Assembly (NCBI GenBank): GCA_029936515.1
Contig: JAPYSK010000003.1
Location: 1 to 64,000 of the forward strand
Direction of reading: 5' to 3'
DNA from: Candidatus Thioglobus sp.
GTDB lineage: Bacteria > Pseudomonadota > Gammaproteobacteria > PS1 > Pseudothioglobaceae
Length of the DNA stretch: 64,000 nucleotides
Shown here: piece after piece, positions 1 through 8,641 of the stretch
How the letters are laid out: every line of letters begins with the position of its first letter
Numbering within the stretch: the stretch's first letter is position 1
Made by a program: the position numbers and the translations under genes
Notes under the pieces: model-generated
Database searches by the model: none
Seen by the model: only the letters and a program-made list of their open reading frames with translations
What the model was told of the DNA's origin: nothing

Positions 1-90
1 ACGTGGCTAAGAAACGAAAATGATGCACTCATTCTTGATAAAGCTAATATTGATAATGTAATTAATTTCCTTCAAGAACGTGGTGCTTAA
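1..90 (+). CDS. 3' end of an unidentified protein (partial)
   Basis: An open frame enters from the left edge and ends at TAA 88-90, giving 29 residues that finish in FLQERGA. The fragment is charged and probably helical. I do not recognise the family. Its end overlaps the 3' end of murD on the other strand by 29 bases, a convergent overlap typical of compact genomes. No function can be assigned from so short a piece. Confidence 0.5.
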   Translation, partial: TWLRNENDALILDKANIDNVINFLQERGA

Positions 91-1366
91 AAACTTCACC
101 GCGTTCATTAAAATCAACAAACATATCAAAACTTGCACAACCAGGTGAAAGCAATATTGCCCCTTCTTTGGCAATAGCTTTTGATGAGATGACTGCTTGT
201 TTCATTGATTCAACAATACTTACAGGACAACCATTAATCTGCTGAGAAAACAATGTCCCAGACTCTCCAATCAAAATGACAGCATCAATTTTCTCACTTA
301 TTAATCGAAAAAGTTTTGAGTAGTCTTCTTTTTTTGCAATACCACCAGCAATTAAAATTATCGATTTGTATTTATCTGAAAGAGCCTCAATTGCTGTGAT
401 AGTAGAAATTGCATTGGTAGATTTTGAGTCATTAAAATAATCAACTCCTTCAAGATTTACGACCCATTCCAATCTATGCTGCAAGCCCTTAAAATCTATT
501 GCAGTTCTCACCATAGACTTAAGTGATAACCCTATTTGACTCCCAAGAGATAAAGCTGCGAGAATATTTTCCACATTATGTCGACCAACGACTATCAATT
601 CATCAGATGACATTAGAATATTTTTACCATGAAATAAATTATATGAGTTCGCATCCTTTTTAGCACTAAATTCACAATTAAATTCAGACTCATCTATAAC
701 ATAACAACTATCAGATTTAATTTTATTAACTAGAGGCTCATTCAAATTAACAGTATTAATTTCACAATAGGAATAAAGTGACAATTTAGACTTTATGTAG
801 TCGTTAAAATCAGGATATCTATCCAGATGGTCGGGAGTTATATTAGTGATTACCCCAGTTAATAAATTGAGATTATTTGTATAATCTAATTGGTAACTTG
901 AAATTTCAACAATATATAGATCTGCATCATCGTTTAAGCTCTCCATAACAGGTTTACCAATATTACCGCAGATAACAGCATGTTTCCCATCACTAAGAGC
1001 CATTTCACCTAATAATTGAGTTACAGTAGACTTCCCATTCGAACCTGAAATACCAACAATTGGTGCCTTTGCATAACGGCCAAATAGTTCGATATCACTA
1101 GTAACAGGAATGTCTTGTATACGAGACCAGGCAACAATCGCCTCATTTTCTGCAATTCCAGGACTAATTATAATTTCTGTAACGCCTTCCAAGAGTGACC
1201 TATTCCAATCACCTAGATGGCAATCTGAGAGTAAATTCTCTTGCTCACTTAAGTCAAGCATAGGTGGAGATAAGCGGGAATCAGCAATACGATAAGGAAT
1301 CTTATGTAACGAAAAAAAACGGGCTACTGACAAGCCGGTAATCCCTAAACCTAAAATAAGTTTCAT
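62..1366 (-). CDS. murD: UDP-N-acetylmuramoyl-L-alanine--D-glutamate ligase
   Basis: Cytoplasmic Mur ligase that adds D-glutamate to UDP-MurNAc-L-Ala with ATP in peptidoglycan precursor synthesis. The 434 residues match the usual family length. An N-terminal Rossmann-like UDP-binding segment starts at LGLGITGLS. The Mur ligase ATP loop GSNGKST lies at about 108-114, followed by EISSYQLD and the HRLEWV motif. The ATG at 1366 is preceded by a small GAAAAC/GTTTTC inverted repeat (1367-1383) that could mask initiation. It stands apart from other division/cell-wall genes here and diverges from the Bax-inhibitor gene across 62 bases. Confidence 0.96.
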   Translation of the reverse strand: MKLILGLGITGLSVARFFSLHKIPYRIADSRLSPPMLDLSEQENLLSDCHLGDWNRSLLEGVTEIIISPGIAENEAIVAWSRIQDIPVTSDIELFGRYAKAPIVGISGSNGKSTVTQLLGEMALSDGKHAVICGNIGKPVMESLNDDADLYIVEISSYQLDYTNNLNLLTGVITNITPDHLDRYPDFNDYIKSKLSLYSYCEINTVNLNEPLVNKIKSDSCYVIDESEFNCEFSAKKDANSYNLFHGKNILMSSDELIVVGRHNVENILAALSLGSQIGLSLKSMVRTAIDFKGLQHRLEWVVNLEGVDYFNDSKSTNAISTITAIEALSDKYKSIILIAGGIAKKEDYSKLFRLISEKIDAVILIGESGTLFSQQINGCPVSIVESMKQAVISSKAIAKEGAILLSPGCASFDMFVDFNERGEVFKHHVLEGN

Positions 1367-1428
1367 GAAAACCTTGTGTTTTCGATCAAAATTGACTATA
1401 TTTTACACTTTTACTTTACTTTAATATT

Positions 1429-2082
1429 ATGCCTACAAATGTTCAAACAACCTCAAGTTCGATTGTTATAAATCGTACATTGAGAAATACCTATCAACTT
1501 CTATCAGCAACGCTTCTTTTTAGTGGCTTGATGGCATACTTATCGATGTATCTTAAGTTGCCATACTTCGGTCTATTAATAACCTTAGGTGGCTACTTTG
1601 GTTTGTTATTTTTAGTGACAAAGCTTAGAAACTCAGGCGCAGGAATTCTTGCTGTTTTTGCACTCACTGGTTTCATGGGACTAACTCTAGGGCCTATTAT
1701 TGGAGCTTATACGACTGCTTTTTCTAATGGCACAGAGCTTGTTGCAATGGCAATGACAGGGACTGCAGCTATCTTTTTATCACTTTCTTTTTATGCACTC
1801 GTCTCACAAAAAGACTTTAGCTTTTTGTCTGGCTTCTTAACGGCTGGAATTGTAGTTGCATTTTTAGCAGGTATCGCTGCATATTTTTTCCAGATACCAA
1901 TTCTGTCGTTAACTGTTTCAGCTGCATTCATTTTATTAATGAGTGGTTTGATCTTGTATGAAACAAGCAGTATCATTCATGGTGGTGAAACAAACTACAT
2001 TATGGCAACGGTTACGCTATACATTTCTATTTATAACTTGTTCCTAAGCCTGCTTCACCTATTAGGTATAGGCAATGACTAG
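1429..2082 (+). CDS. Bax inhibitor-1/YccA family membrane protein
   Basis: A 217-residue, strongly hydrophobic protein with about seven transmembrane helices after a short polar N-terminus (residues 1-20). The pattern, length and the central GFMGLTLGPI segment fit the Bax inhibitor-1 (UPF0005/YccA/YbhL) family of bacterial inner-membrane proteins. In E. coli YccA interacts with the FtsH protease; other members are proposed Ca2+ leak channels. The exact role here is unknown. Its TAG shares one base with the GTG start of rppH, so the two are probably co-transcribed. No Shine-Dalgarno is visible before the ATG. Confidence 0.88.
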   Translation: MPTNVQTTSSSIVINRTLRNTYQLLSATLLFSGLMAYLSMYLKLPYFGLLITLGGYFGLLFLVTKLRNSGAGILAVFALTGFMGLTLGPIIGAYTTAFSNGTELVAMAMTGTAAIFLSLSFYALVSQKDFSFLSGFLTAGIVVAFLAGIAAYFFQIPILSLTVSAAFILLMSGLILYETSSIIHGGETNYIMATVTLYISIYNLFLSLLHLLGIGND

Positions 2083-2618
2083 TGATCGATAGCGATGGAT
2101 ATCGCGCTAATGTTGGTATTGTAATTACTAATAAAAAGAAACAAATACTTCTAGCAAAGCGCTTTAAACAAGATGCATGGCAACTACCTCAGGGCGGAAT
2201 TGACCAAGGTGAAACTGAGTTAGAGGCTCTTTACAGGGAATTAGAGGAAGAAGTAGGACTAGACCCAACTCAGGTGAGTCTGCTTGCTAAAACTCCAAAA
2301 TGGCTTCGCTATGATTTACCTATGGAACACATTAGGCGTCTCCAAAAACCAACCTGCATTGGTCAGAAACAAGTTTGGTTTCTATTAATGCTTGATTCAA
2401 GTGATGATAATATCTCGCTTGATTCTCACCATAAAGCTGAGTTCGATGACTGGAAGTGGGTTGACTACTGGAGACCTGTTGACGAGGTGATTAATTTTAA
2501 AAGAGATGTCTATGAAGATATGCTTAAAGCATTAGCACCTATTCTTTTCGAAAATGAACACAGCATTCCAACGAAACTTTCTAGACCTCTTCAGTTTAGT
2601 GCAATCAAACTTTATTAA
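2082..2618 (+). CDS. rppH: RNA 5'-pyrophosphohydrolase (Nudix)
   Basis: Removes pyrophosphate from 5'-triphosphorylated mRNA and so triggers RNase E-dependent decay. The N-terminus MIDSDGYRANVGIVI is characteristic of RppH. The Nudix box runs from about residue 38 to 60 with the core RELEEEVGL. At 178 residues it has the usual length. The start is GTG at 2082, overlapping the upstream TAG by one base; the family N-terminus supports it. It converges with the GntR gene, and the two 3' ends overlap by 14 bases. Confidence 0.95.
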   Translation: MIDSDGYRANVGIVITNKKKQILLAKRFKQDAWQLPQGGIDQGETELEALYRELEEEVGLDPTQVSLLAKTPKWLRYDLPMEHIRRLQKPTCIGQKQVWFLLMLDSSDDNISLDSHHKAEFDDWKWVDYWRPVDEVINFKRDVYEDMLKALAPILFENEHSIPTKLSRPLQFSAIKLY

Positions 2619-3276
2619 GAAAGCTTTTTTTTATAATCTTTACTGGTGTCATAATGTGGGCTTCAATAAGCTTCTGAGCTGCTTTCGTATCTCTTTCAAG
2701 TGCTAACACCATTAGTGCGACATGCTCGTTCTGATTTACTTGTAGAGTCTCAAAGTTAGTAACATTTTCTTTTAGCCAAAGATTTCGATATCGTGTAGAT
2801 TTTTCATACAATGATTGCCTTATCTGAAAAAGTCTTGGGGAATTACAACCAGATACCAATGCTTCATGAAATGAGAAATGGCGATTTTGCCATTCATCCA
2901 TGTCAATATTTTCAGATTTAGTATATTTAGCCAATCGATGCGAAGCTGCAATTATATTTGATTCCCAATAATCATCACCTTTTTGAATAGCCATTTCAAG
3001 ACATAGTCCCTCTATTTTTGCTCTTGCCTGATAAATATCAGTTAAGTCATTGATAGATATACCACTAACGTAAAAGCCTCTTTGATTTTCAGATACAACT
3101 AAATCTTTGGCAATTAATTGAGATAAAGCCTCACGCAACGGACTTGTACCCACATTGTATCGATCTTTTAAAGTTTTTATGTGTAACTTCTGTCTAGGTG
3201 AATATTCACCTTGAATAATGTCATTGGTTAATGAATCAAGTATCTGAGCGGCTGTGTTTTGCCTAGATTTTTTCAT
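2605..3276 (-). CDS. GntR-family regulator with FCD domain, probable glutarate/diamine-locus regulator
   Basis: A 223-residue transcription factor. The N-terminal winged helix (about residues 8-75, including YNVGTSPLREALSQL) is of the GntR type, and the C-terminal helical FCD ligand-binding domain spans about 80-215. It is divergent from glaH-lhgO. In E. coli an FCD-type GntR repressor, CsiR/GlaR, controls the same csiD-lhgO genes and responds to glutarate, so a similar job is inferred here. A perfect AATGTCGACATT palindrome in the shared intergenic region is its likely operator. Assignment as the true CsiR orthologue rests on context. Confidence 0.85.
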   Translation of the reverse strand: MKKSRQNTAAQILDSLTNDIIQGEYSPRQKLHIKTLKDRYNVGTSPLREALSQLIAKDLVVSENQRGFYVSGISINDLTDIYQARAKIEGLCLEMAIQKGDDYWESNIIAASHRLAKYTKSENIDMDEWQNRHFSFHEALVSGCNSPRLFQIRQSLYEKSTRYRNLWLKENVTNFETLQVNQNEHVALMVLALERDTKAAQKLIEAHIMTPVKIIKKSFLNKV

Positions 3277-3374
3277 GTAATATTTTTTGTATATTTTTCA
3301 TAATTAATAAAAAGTTGATACGATAAAAAAATATTATAATTTGAATTTTAGCATAAATGTAGTTATAATTTAAT

Positions 3375-3386
3375 AATGTCGACATT
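3375..3386. promoter_or_regulatory. Candidate GntR/FCD operator
   Basis: A perfect 12-bp palindrome AATGTCGACATT sits 23 bases upstream of the glaH ATG. Its GT..AC core fits the general pattern of FCD-type GntR operators. Its position would block transcription or initiation of glaH when occupied. The regulator gene is divergent, so autoregulation is also possible. Binding itself is inferred. Confidence 0.5.
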
Positions 3387-3408
3387 TTAAAATTAAGATA
3401 TAAATATT

Positions 3409-4380
3409 ATGACAAAAACAATAAATAAAGGTAATGTCGGCTTTGTGACATGCTCTCACCCGACTAACAAAAGGCTTCAAATAGTTACACTTAGCAAAAC
3501 TACAGTAAATAACTTTACTGAGAAAATCTCTAATTTTGATGTTCAGTCAGTCGAATACAAGCCTTTTCTTAGGTTTTTTGTTGCAAATAGTCTCAACCAG
3601 GCAACAAAAAACTCTCTTGGTAATTATTTATTAAAAACAATCAAAGATCGTTCTAATGGCGCTGTGTTACTTGAATGTGAATCGACGGATGATGCATCAC
3701 TAAATGGTATTGATTTTATTGACTTTAATATTCTTCTATCAACGGCAGTTTCTCACCTTATTGGTGTTCCCAATCTTGATTCGATGTCCGGTAAATTTTA
3801 TGCAAGATTTAGTGTCAAAAATGATGACACCAGTGATAGTTATCTTCGCCAAGCCCATCGTAGAATGGAACTTCATAATGACGGCACCTACGTTAAAGAG
3901 CTTACTGATTGGGTGATCATGCATAAGATGCTTGAAGTTAATGTTGAGGGAGGTGATTCACTCTTACTTCATGTTGATGACTGGCAAGATTTAGATAAAT
4001 TTTATCAACACCCTTTAGCCAAAGAAAATCTACAATGGGGTTCACCCGCGAGTAAAAATATCGGCTATAAGACCTACCACTCTATTTTTCTTGACGAGGA
4101 GGTCGATGGTGAACCGCGAATGTCTTTCATTGATCAATTTGTAGAACCATTAACAATGGACCAGGGAATATATTTGTATGAAATGGGTGAGTCACTTGAA
4201 AGTGAATCTAACACCTTTAATATTAAATTACTAGAGGGTAGCATGTTGATTATCAATAACTATATTTGGTTGCATGGTAGAGATAAGTTTATTGCCCACA
4301 AAAATCTTCATCGAGAACTTCTCCGTCAGAGAGGTGTTTTTGTTGAAAATACTGGTTATGATGACAACAAAAATGTGTAA
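3409..4380 (+). CDS. glaH: Glutarate 2-hydroxylase (CsiD/GlaH, Fe(II)/2-oxoglutarate dioxygenase)
   Basis: Converts glutarate, 2-oxoglutarate and O2 to L-2-hydroxyglutarate, succinate and CO2 in lysine/cadaverine/5-aminovalerate breakdown. The 323 residues align along the whole length with E. coli CsiD from memory: YKPFLRF, SGKFYARF, SYLRQAHRRMELHNDGTY and LHGRDKF. The iron ligands are H156 and D158 in the HxD motif and H289 in LHGRD; arginines in HRELLRQRG (about 302-306) suit 2-oxoglutarate binding. It is followed after 38 bases by lhgO, which consumes its product, and is divergent from the GntR regulator. Confidence 0.95.
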   Translation: MTKTINKGNVGFVTCSHPTNKRLQIVTLSKTTVNNFTEKISNFDVQSVEYKPFLRFFVANSLNQATKNSLGNYLLKTIKDRSNGAVLLECESTDDASLNGIDFIDFNILLSTAVSHLIGVPNLDSMSGKFYARFSVKNDDTSDSYLRQAHRRMELHNDGTYVKELTDWVIMHKMLEVNVEGGDSLLLHVDDWQDLDKFYQHPLAKENLQWGSPASKNIGYKTYHSIFLDEEVDGEPRMSFIDQFVEPLTMDQGIYLYEMGESLESESNTFNIKLLEGSMLIINNYIWLHGRDKFIAHKNLHRELLRQRGVFVENTGYDDNKNV

Positions 4381-4418
4381 CCTTTGTTACTATTTCTTTT
4401 AGTACCTCAAATATTCAA

Positions 4419-5621
4419 ATGTATGACTATATAGTTATTGGTGGCGGAATTATAGGAGTTTCAACCGCACTATCGCTTATTACAAAACAACCTGATAAAC
4501 GCATTCTACTAGTTGAGAAAGAAAAAACTTTTGCTCAACACCAAACTGGCCACAATAGCGGTGTCATTCATGCCGGTGTTTATTATCAACCTGGAAGCTT
4601 AAAGGCTAAATTTTGCCGTGAAGGCCTTAAAGAAACAATCAACTTCTGCTCCCTCCATCAAATCCCATATCAACAGTGCGGTAAATTACTAGTAGCAACA
4701 AATGATATAGAGTTAAATCGCATGAATGAGCTTTATGAAAGATGCAGAGCCAATGAAATTGAAGTCGAAATTTTAGATCAAAATCAACTAACTGAAATTG
4801 AACCAAACGTTCAAGGAATTGGGGCACTTTTAGTGAAATCTACTGGCATTGTAAACTATAAACTGATCACTAATAAAATGTCGGAGCAATATGAAGCCAT
4901 GGGTGGTGACTATCTACTTGATACTGAAATAGTTAATCTTAAGGAATATGAAGATAAGATAAAGATCATAACAAAAAATGAAACCTTTAACTCGAAATAT
5001 CTGATCTGCTGTGCAGGCTTAATGGCTGATCGAATAACAAACCTACTTAAAATCAAAATTGACTTTCAAATTGTACCATTTCGAGGTGAATACTTTAAAC
5101 TTCCTAGCGCTCATAATGACCTTGTTAAGCACCTCATCTATCCTATACCGGATCCAAATCTTCCGTTCCTTGGTGTTCACTTAACTAAGATGATTGATGG
5201 TAGCATAACCGTTGGCCCTAACGCTGTAGTTGGATTTAAACGAGAAGGTTATAGTAATATTAACTTCAGTCCAAAAGACACACTTCAAATGCTCTTATTC
5301 AAAGGGTTTCATAGAGTAATCAAGAATCATTTCAAATCTGGCTTAATTGAAATGAAAAACTCAATATTTAAGCGTGGCTACTTGAGACAAGTTCAAAAAT
5401 ACAGTCCATCAATCAATCTTAAAGATCTTCAGCCATACCCTGCAGGAATTCGTGCTCAGGCGGTCTTAAAAGACGGAACACTAATCCATGATTTTCTTTT
5501 TGCTGAAAGTAGACGCTCGATTCACGTATGTAACGCGCCCTCTCCAGCAGCAACCTCAGCTATACCAATTGGAAGATATATCACAGACAAAGCGACTGAA
5601 GCTTGTAATAAGTTAGACTAA
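4419..5621 (+). CDS. lhgO: L-2-hydroxyglutarate dehydrogenase/oxidase
   Basis: FAD enzyme of the DAO superfamily that oxidises L-2-hydroxyglutarate to 2-oxoglutarate, passing electrons to the quinone pool in E. coli. The N-terminal dinucleotide motif is VIGGGIIGVSTA (about 6-17). HNSGVIHAGVYY (about 45-56) and KFCREG are typical of LhgO/L2HGDH. Length 400 is normal. It forms a two-gene unit with glaH, so glutarate enters the TCA cycle as 2-oxoglutarate. Its stop overlaps the end of the convergent amidotransferase gene by four bases. Confidence 0.95.
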   Translation: MYDYIVIGGGIIGVSTALSLITKQPDKRILLVEKEKTFAQHQTGHNSGVIHAGVYYQPGSLKAKFCREGLKETINFCSLHQIPYQQCGKLLVATNDIELNRMNELYERCRANEIEVEILDQNQLTEIEPNVQGIGALLVKSTGIVNYKLITNKMSEQYEAMGGDYLLDTEIVNLKEYEDKIKIITKNETFNSKYLICCAGLMADRITNLLKIKIDFQIVPFRGEYFKLPSAHNDLVKHLIYPIPDPNLPFLGVHLTKMIDGSITVGPNAVVGFKREGYSNINFSPKDTLQMLLFKGFHRVIKNHFKSGLIEMKNSIFKRGYLRQVQKYSPSINLKDLQPYPAGIRAQAVLKDGTLIHDFLFAESRRSIHVCNAPSPAATSAIPIGRYITDKATEACNKLD

Positions 5622-6334
5622 TTTAAGAAGAAACGCCTAATAGTCTCTGCAAACTGATTTGATTCAACACTATCAGAATTATTATTAAGTCCAACCAAAG
5701 CAGGGTCGACAAACTCTTTTGGAATAGTTACATCTCTTCGAGCAGTAAGAAGTGCTTTTATAAAATCAACCAAAAACTCTGGATGCGCCTGCATAGTCAG
5801 CACCTTGTCTTTGATATAGAAACCAGCATTTTCACAAAATTTAGACTTCGCATAGACGGTAGCGCCCTGGGGAGGTCGTAAAACTTGATCCTGGTGACAG
5901 ATGTTTAAGGTGACCTCCTCTGACAAATTAGACATGTAATCTGGCTTATTATTGACTTGATAGGTATGCAAACCTAAACCCCAACCTTTTTTTGATTTTT
6001 CAACGTGGCCACCGAGCGCCTGAGCAATCAATTGATGACCAAAACATACACCAAAAATTGGAAGGCTGGCCTTATAGATATCATTAATTAGTTGGGAAAC
6101 AGTTGGAATCCAAGAATGTTCTTCATAAACACCATGTGGAGAGCCGGTAACAATCCAGCCATCGCACTCAAGATGATCTTTAGGAAATTCGTCATCAAGA
6201 ATATTAAATGTTTTAAATTCAAATACTTGTTCTTCAGAGTTAATTAAAGCAATCAACATTTCTGCGTAGGTGCCATACTTACCTACTAAATCTTCAGAAG
6301 CCCTTCCTACTAACAGTATTCCTATTTTCATCAT
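5618..6334 (-). CDS. Class I glutamine amidotransferase-like hydrolase, candidate gamma-glutamyl-GABA hydrolase
   Basis: A 238-residue GATase1 domain protein. The nucleophile elbow GVCFGHQ carries C97; H184 and E186 in MQAHPEF complete the triad. There is no synthetase partner domain, so it probably acts as a stand-alone gamma-glutamyl hydrolase. It lies directly downstream of the agmatinase gene (20-base gap) in a locus that contains puuA and a PuuB-like oxidase. It could therefore fill the PuuD step, releasing glutamate from gamma-glutamyl-GABA. It is not the classical C26 PuuD in length or sequence, and GMP-synthase-like side activities are possible. The substrate is inferred from neighbours. 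Confidence 0.75.
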   Translation of the reverse strand: MMKIGILLVGRASEDLVGKYGTYAEMLIALINSEEQVFEFKTFNILDDEFPKDHLECDGWIVTGSPHGVYEEHSWIPTVSQLINDIYKASLPIFGVCFGHQLIAQALGGHVEKSKKGWGLGLHTYQVNNKPDYMSNLSEEVTLNICHQDQVLRPPQGATVYAKSKFCENAGFYIKDKVLTMQAHPEFLVDFIKALLTARRDVTIPKEFVDPALVGLNNNSDSVESNQFAETIRRFFLN

Positions 6335-6354
6335 ATTCTTTGAGAGTTAAATTA

Positions 6355-7323
6355 TTACTTTTGTTTCATTTTTTGTTTAGCTCTAATCACTAGATAATCA
6401 TGGGCAATGGTAGCTGCAACTATAGCTGTAATTTCAGCATGATCATAGGCAGGAGCAACTTCAACAACGTCTGCACCAATAAAATTTAAACTAACTAAAC
6501 CTCGAATAATTCCCAAGGCCTGTGCAGATGTTAGGCCTCCTGAGACAGGTGTTCCAGTTCCAGGTGCATATGCCGGGTCAAGGCCATCTATATCAAATGT
6601 TAGGTAGGCAGGTCTATCTTTAACAACCTCAATTATTTTTTTAATCACTTTATTAACACCATTCTCATGAACCCATGGTGCATCAAGAATCGTTACACCT
6701 TTAGTATTGCTATTATGCGTTCTTATTCCAACCTGTATAGTGTGTTCAGTATCGATTAAATTCTCTTTTATTGCTCTAGAAAACATAGTTCCATGATCAA
6801 ACCTTCCGTCTTCATCAGGCCAAGTATCTGTGTGAGCGTCAAAATGAACAAGCGCAACTGGGCCATACTTATCCGCATGAGCTCTTAAAAGGGGATAGGT
6901 CACGAAATGATCGCCGCCAAAAGTTAGCATCTCTGCCCCAGAATCTAATATAGTTTTAGCATGAGTCTCAATTTGAGAGACAACATTGCCGTGAAATCCA
7001 TAATCCAGTTCACAGTCACCATAATCCGTTACCGCTAAAGTTTTAAAAGGGTCTATTCCGTCTGGAAAAGCTAATAATTCTGCAAGTTGAACTGAAGCCT
7101 CTCTTATTGCTTTAGGTCCAAACCTAGCGCCAGGACGGAAGCTTGTTGCAGCATCGAATGGAATACCACTTACAGCAATATCAACACCCCTTAGATCTTT
7201 CGTATATTTTCGCCTTAAAAAACTAAGGGCGCCACCATATGTCATTTCGTTGTCTCTACCATACAGACTTTTTTTAGTGAAAGCTTGGTCGGTCGTTATA
7301 TCTTCAAAGTCATCTGTACTCAT
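6355..7323 (-). CDS. speB: Agmatinase-family ureohydrolase
   Basis: Binuclear Mn(II) ureohydrolase, 322 residues. Metal ligands are visible as H139 in GGDHF, D162/H164/D166 in HFDAHTDTW and D244/D246 in TFDIDGLDP. The most likely reaction is agmatine to putrescine plus urea, feeding the putrescine genes next to it. Guanidinobutyrase (giving GABA directly) is a serious alternative because both belong to this subfamily and either product would fit. It is in a minus-strand run: transaminase, oxidase, ureohydrolase, amidotransferase, with 13-35-base gaps. Confidence 0.88.
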   Translation of the reverse strand: MSTDDFEDITTDQAFTKKSLYGRDNEMTYGGALSFLRRKYTKDLRGVDIAVSGIPFDAATSFRPGARFGPKAIREASVQLAELLAFPDGIDPFKTLAVTDYGDCELDYGFHGNVVSQIETHAKTILDSGAEMLTFGGDHFVTYPLLRAHADKYGPVALVHFDAHTDTWPDEDGRFDHGTMFSRAIKENLIDTEHTIQVGIRTHNSNTKGVTILDAPWVHENGVNKVIKKIIEVVKDRPAYLTFDIDGLDPAYAPGTGTPVSGGLTSAQALGIIRGLVSLNFIGADVVEVAPAYDHAEITAIVAATIAHDYLVIRAKQKMKQK

Positions 7324-7358
7324 TAATTTTCTCTATATTTTAAAAATATCATATCCTA

Positions 7359-8627
7359 TTATAATCTGTCCAGAAGCGCATAATAAAGCATGCCGAGTTT
7401 CATACTTGGATTTCGAAGAAACCTTCCGCCAGGAAAACTTTGCCTTGGAATCTTAGCCATGATATCAAAAGTCTCTCCATCACCAGTTATCTTCTCAGAA
7501 ACTATTTTGCCAGAATAGCTTGCTAGAGCAACGCCTTGACCAGAATAGCCTTGAGCTGATAGAACTTTATCTTGATGAAGCGTTGTAAAAAATGGAAGAC
7601 GGTTCATCGTTATCGCAAGCTTACCTCCCCAAGCATAGTCAATTTTTACACCCTTAAGAAATGGATAAATCTTTTCTAAAGGATTTCTAACTATTGGAAC
7701 AATATTACTCGATAGTTCTTGTGAATAATTTTCACCGCCCCCAAAGAGTAAGCGTTTATCTGCACTCAATCGAAAATAATTAATAACAAATCTAGAGTCA
7801 GCAAATGCAATATCTTTTGGATTAATTTTTTGAACCGTCTTATCATCTAAAGTCTTGGTAGCAACGATATAGTTGTTCATTGGTAGTATTTTTGAAGTTA
7901 AGTTTTTTTCAAGATTACCAAGATAACCATTACAAGCAAGCACTACTCGATCTGCCTTAATAGAGCCTTCTTTGGTTATTACCTTCACATGGTCGTCGTT
8001 TACCTTATAACTTATTGCAGGGCTATTTTCATAGATTTTTGCACCTGCTGAGATTGCAGCTTTTGCAATTCCAAGAGCATAATTAAGTGGATGACAGTGT
8101 GCCTCACCCTCGTCATAACTGCCTCCATAATAAGTATCAGAGCCAGACGTCTCTCTCATCTCGTTATCATCTAGATACTGGATATCGTGGTAATCATAAT
8201 GTTCATTCATATGCTCAACATAATGCTGAGACTCTGAGCAATATTTTTGCTTATGATTAGGGTGAGCGATGCCTTTTTTATAGTCACACTGAATTTGGTA
8301 TTTATCAATTAAATCCTTGGCATGGTATTTTGATTTCTCACCAATTCCCCACAAAACTTTAGCATAATCTACCCCTAAAGTTTTTTCTAAATAAAATTGA
8401 TCTCTACGCATTCCGCCTGAAACTTGGCCGCCGTTAGCTCCAGATGCTCCGGAGGCCAACTTATCGGACTCAATAAGGAGAACATTAACGCCCTCTTTTG
8501 CCAAATAAAGAGCAGTCGATAAGCCCGTATAACCCCCACCAATTATGCAAACATCAGCCTCGACATCACTAACAAGATTAGGTTGATCTGTCTCTATATT
8601 GCGACTAGCTTGATAATAAGATTGCAC
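7359..8627 (-). CDS. FAD-dependent amine oxidase, PuuB-like (gamma-glutamylputrescine oxidase type)
   Basis: A DAO-superfamily flavoprotein of 422 residues with the FAD-binding motif CIIGGGYTGLSTALYLA near residue 27. GASGANGGQVSGGMRR and the C-terminal SAQGYSGQGVALA segment are typical of PuuB/OrdL proteins. In the Puu pathway this enzyme oxidises gamma-glutamylputrescine to the aldehyde with release of ammonia and H2O2. The puuA gene 1.6 kb away supports that role. It is cytoplasmic, with no signal peptide. A second paralogue lies at 35016-36347. Confidence 0.85.
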   Translation of the reverse strand: MQSYYQASRNIETDQPNLVSDVEADVCIIGGGYTGLSTALYLAKEGVNVLLIESDKLASGASGANGGQVSGGMRRDQFYLEKTLGVDYAKVLWGIGEKSKYHAKDLIDKYQIQCDYKKGIAHPNHKQKYCSESQHYVEHMNEHYDYHDIQYLDDNEMRETSGSDTYYGGSYDEGEAHCHPLNYALGIAKAAISAGAKIYENSPAISYKVNDDHVKVITKEGSIKADRVVLACNGYLGNLEKNLTSKILPMNNYIVATKTLDDKTVQKINPKDIAFADSRFVINYFRLSADKRLLFGGGENYSQELSSNIVPIVRNPLEKIYPFLKGVKIDYAWGGKLAITMNRLPFFTTLHQDKVLSAQGYSGQGVALASYSGKIVSEKITGDGETFDIMAKIPRQSFPGGRFLRNPSMKLGMLYYALLDRL

Positions 8628-8641
8628 TCTAAGAATTAAAT

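Noticed and set aside
1110-1295. Plus-strand ORF within murD, and similar antisense ORFs in recA, rpoC, dnaE, hom and ftsY neighbourhoods
   Set aside because: They are shadows of clear conserved genes in other frames and match no family.
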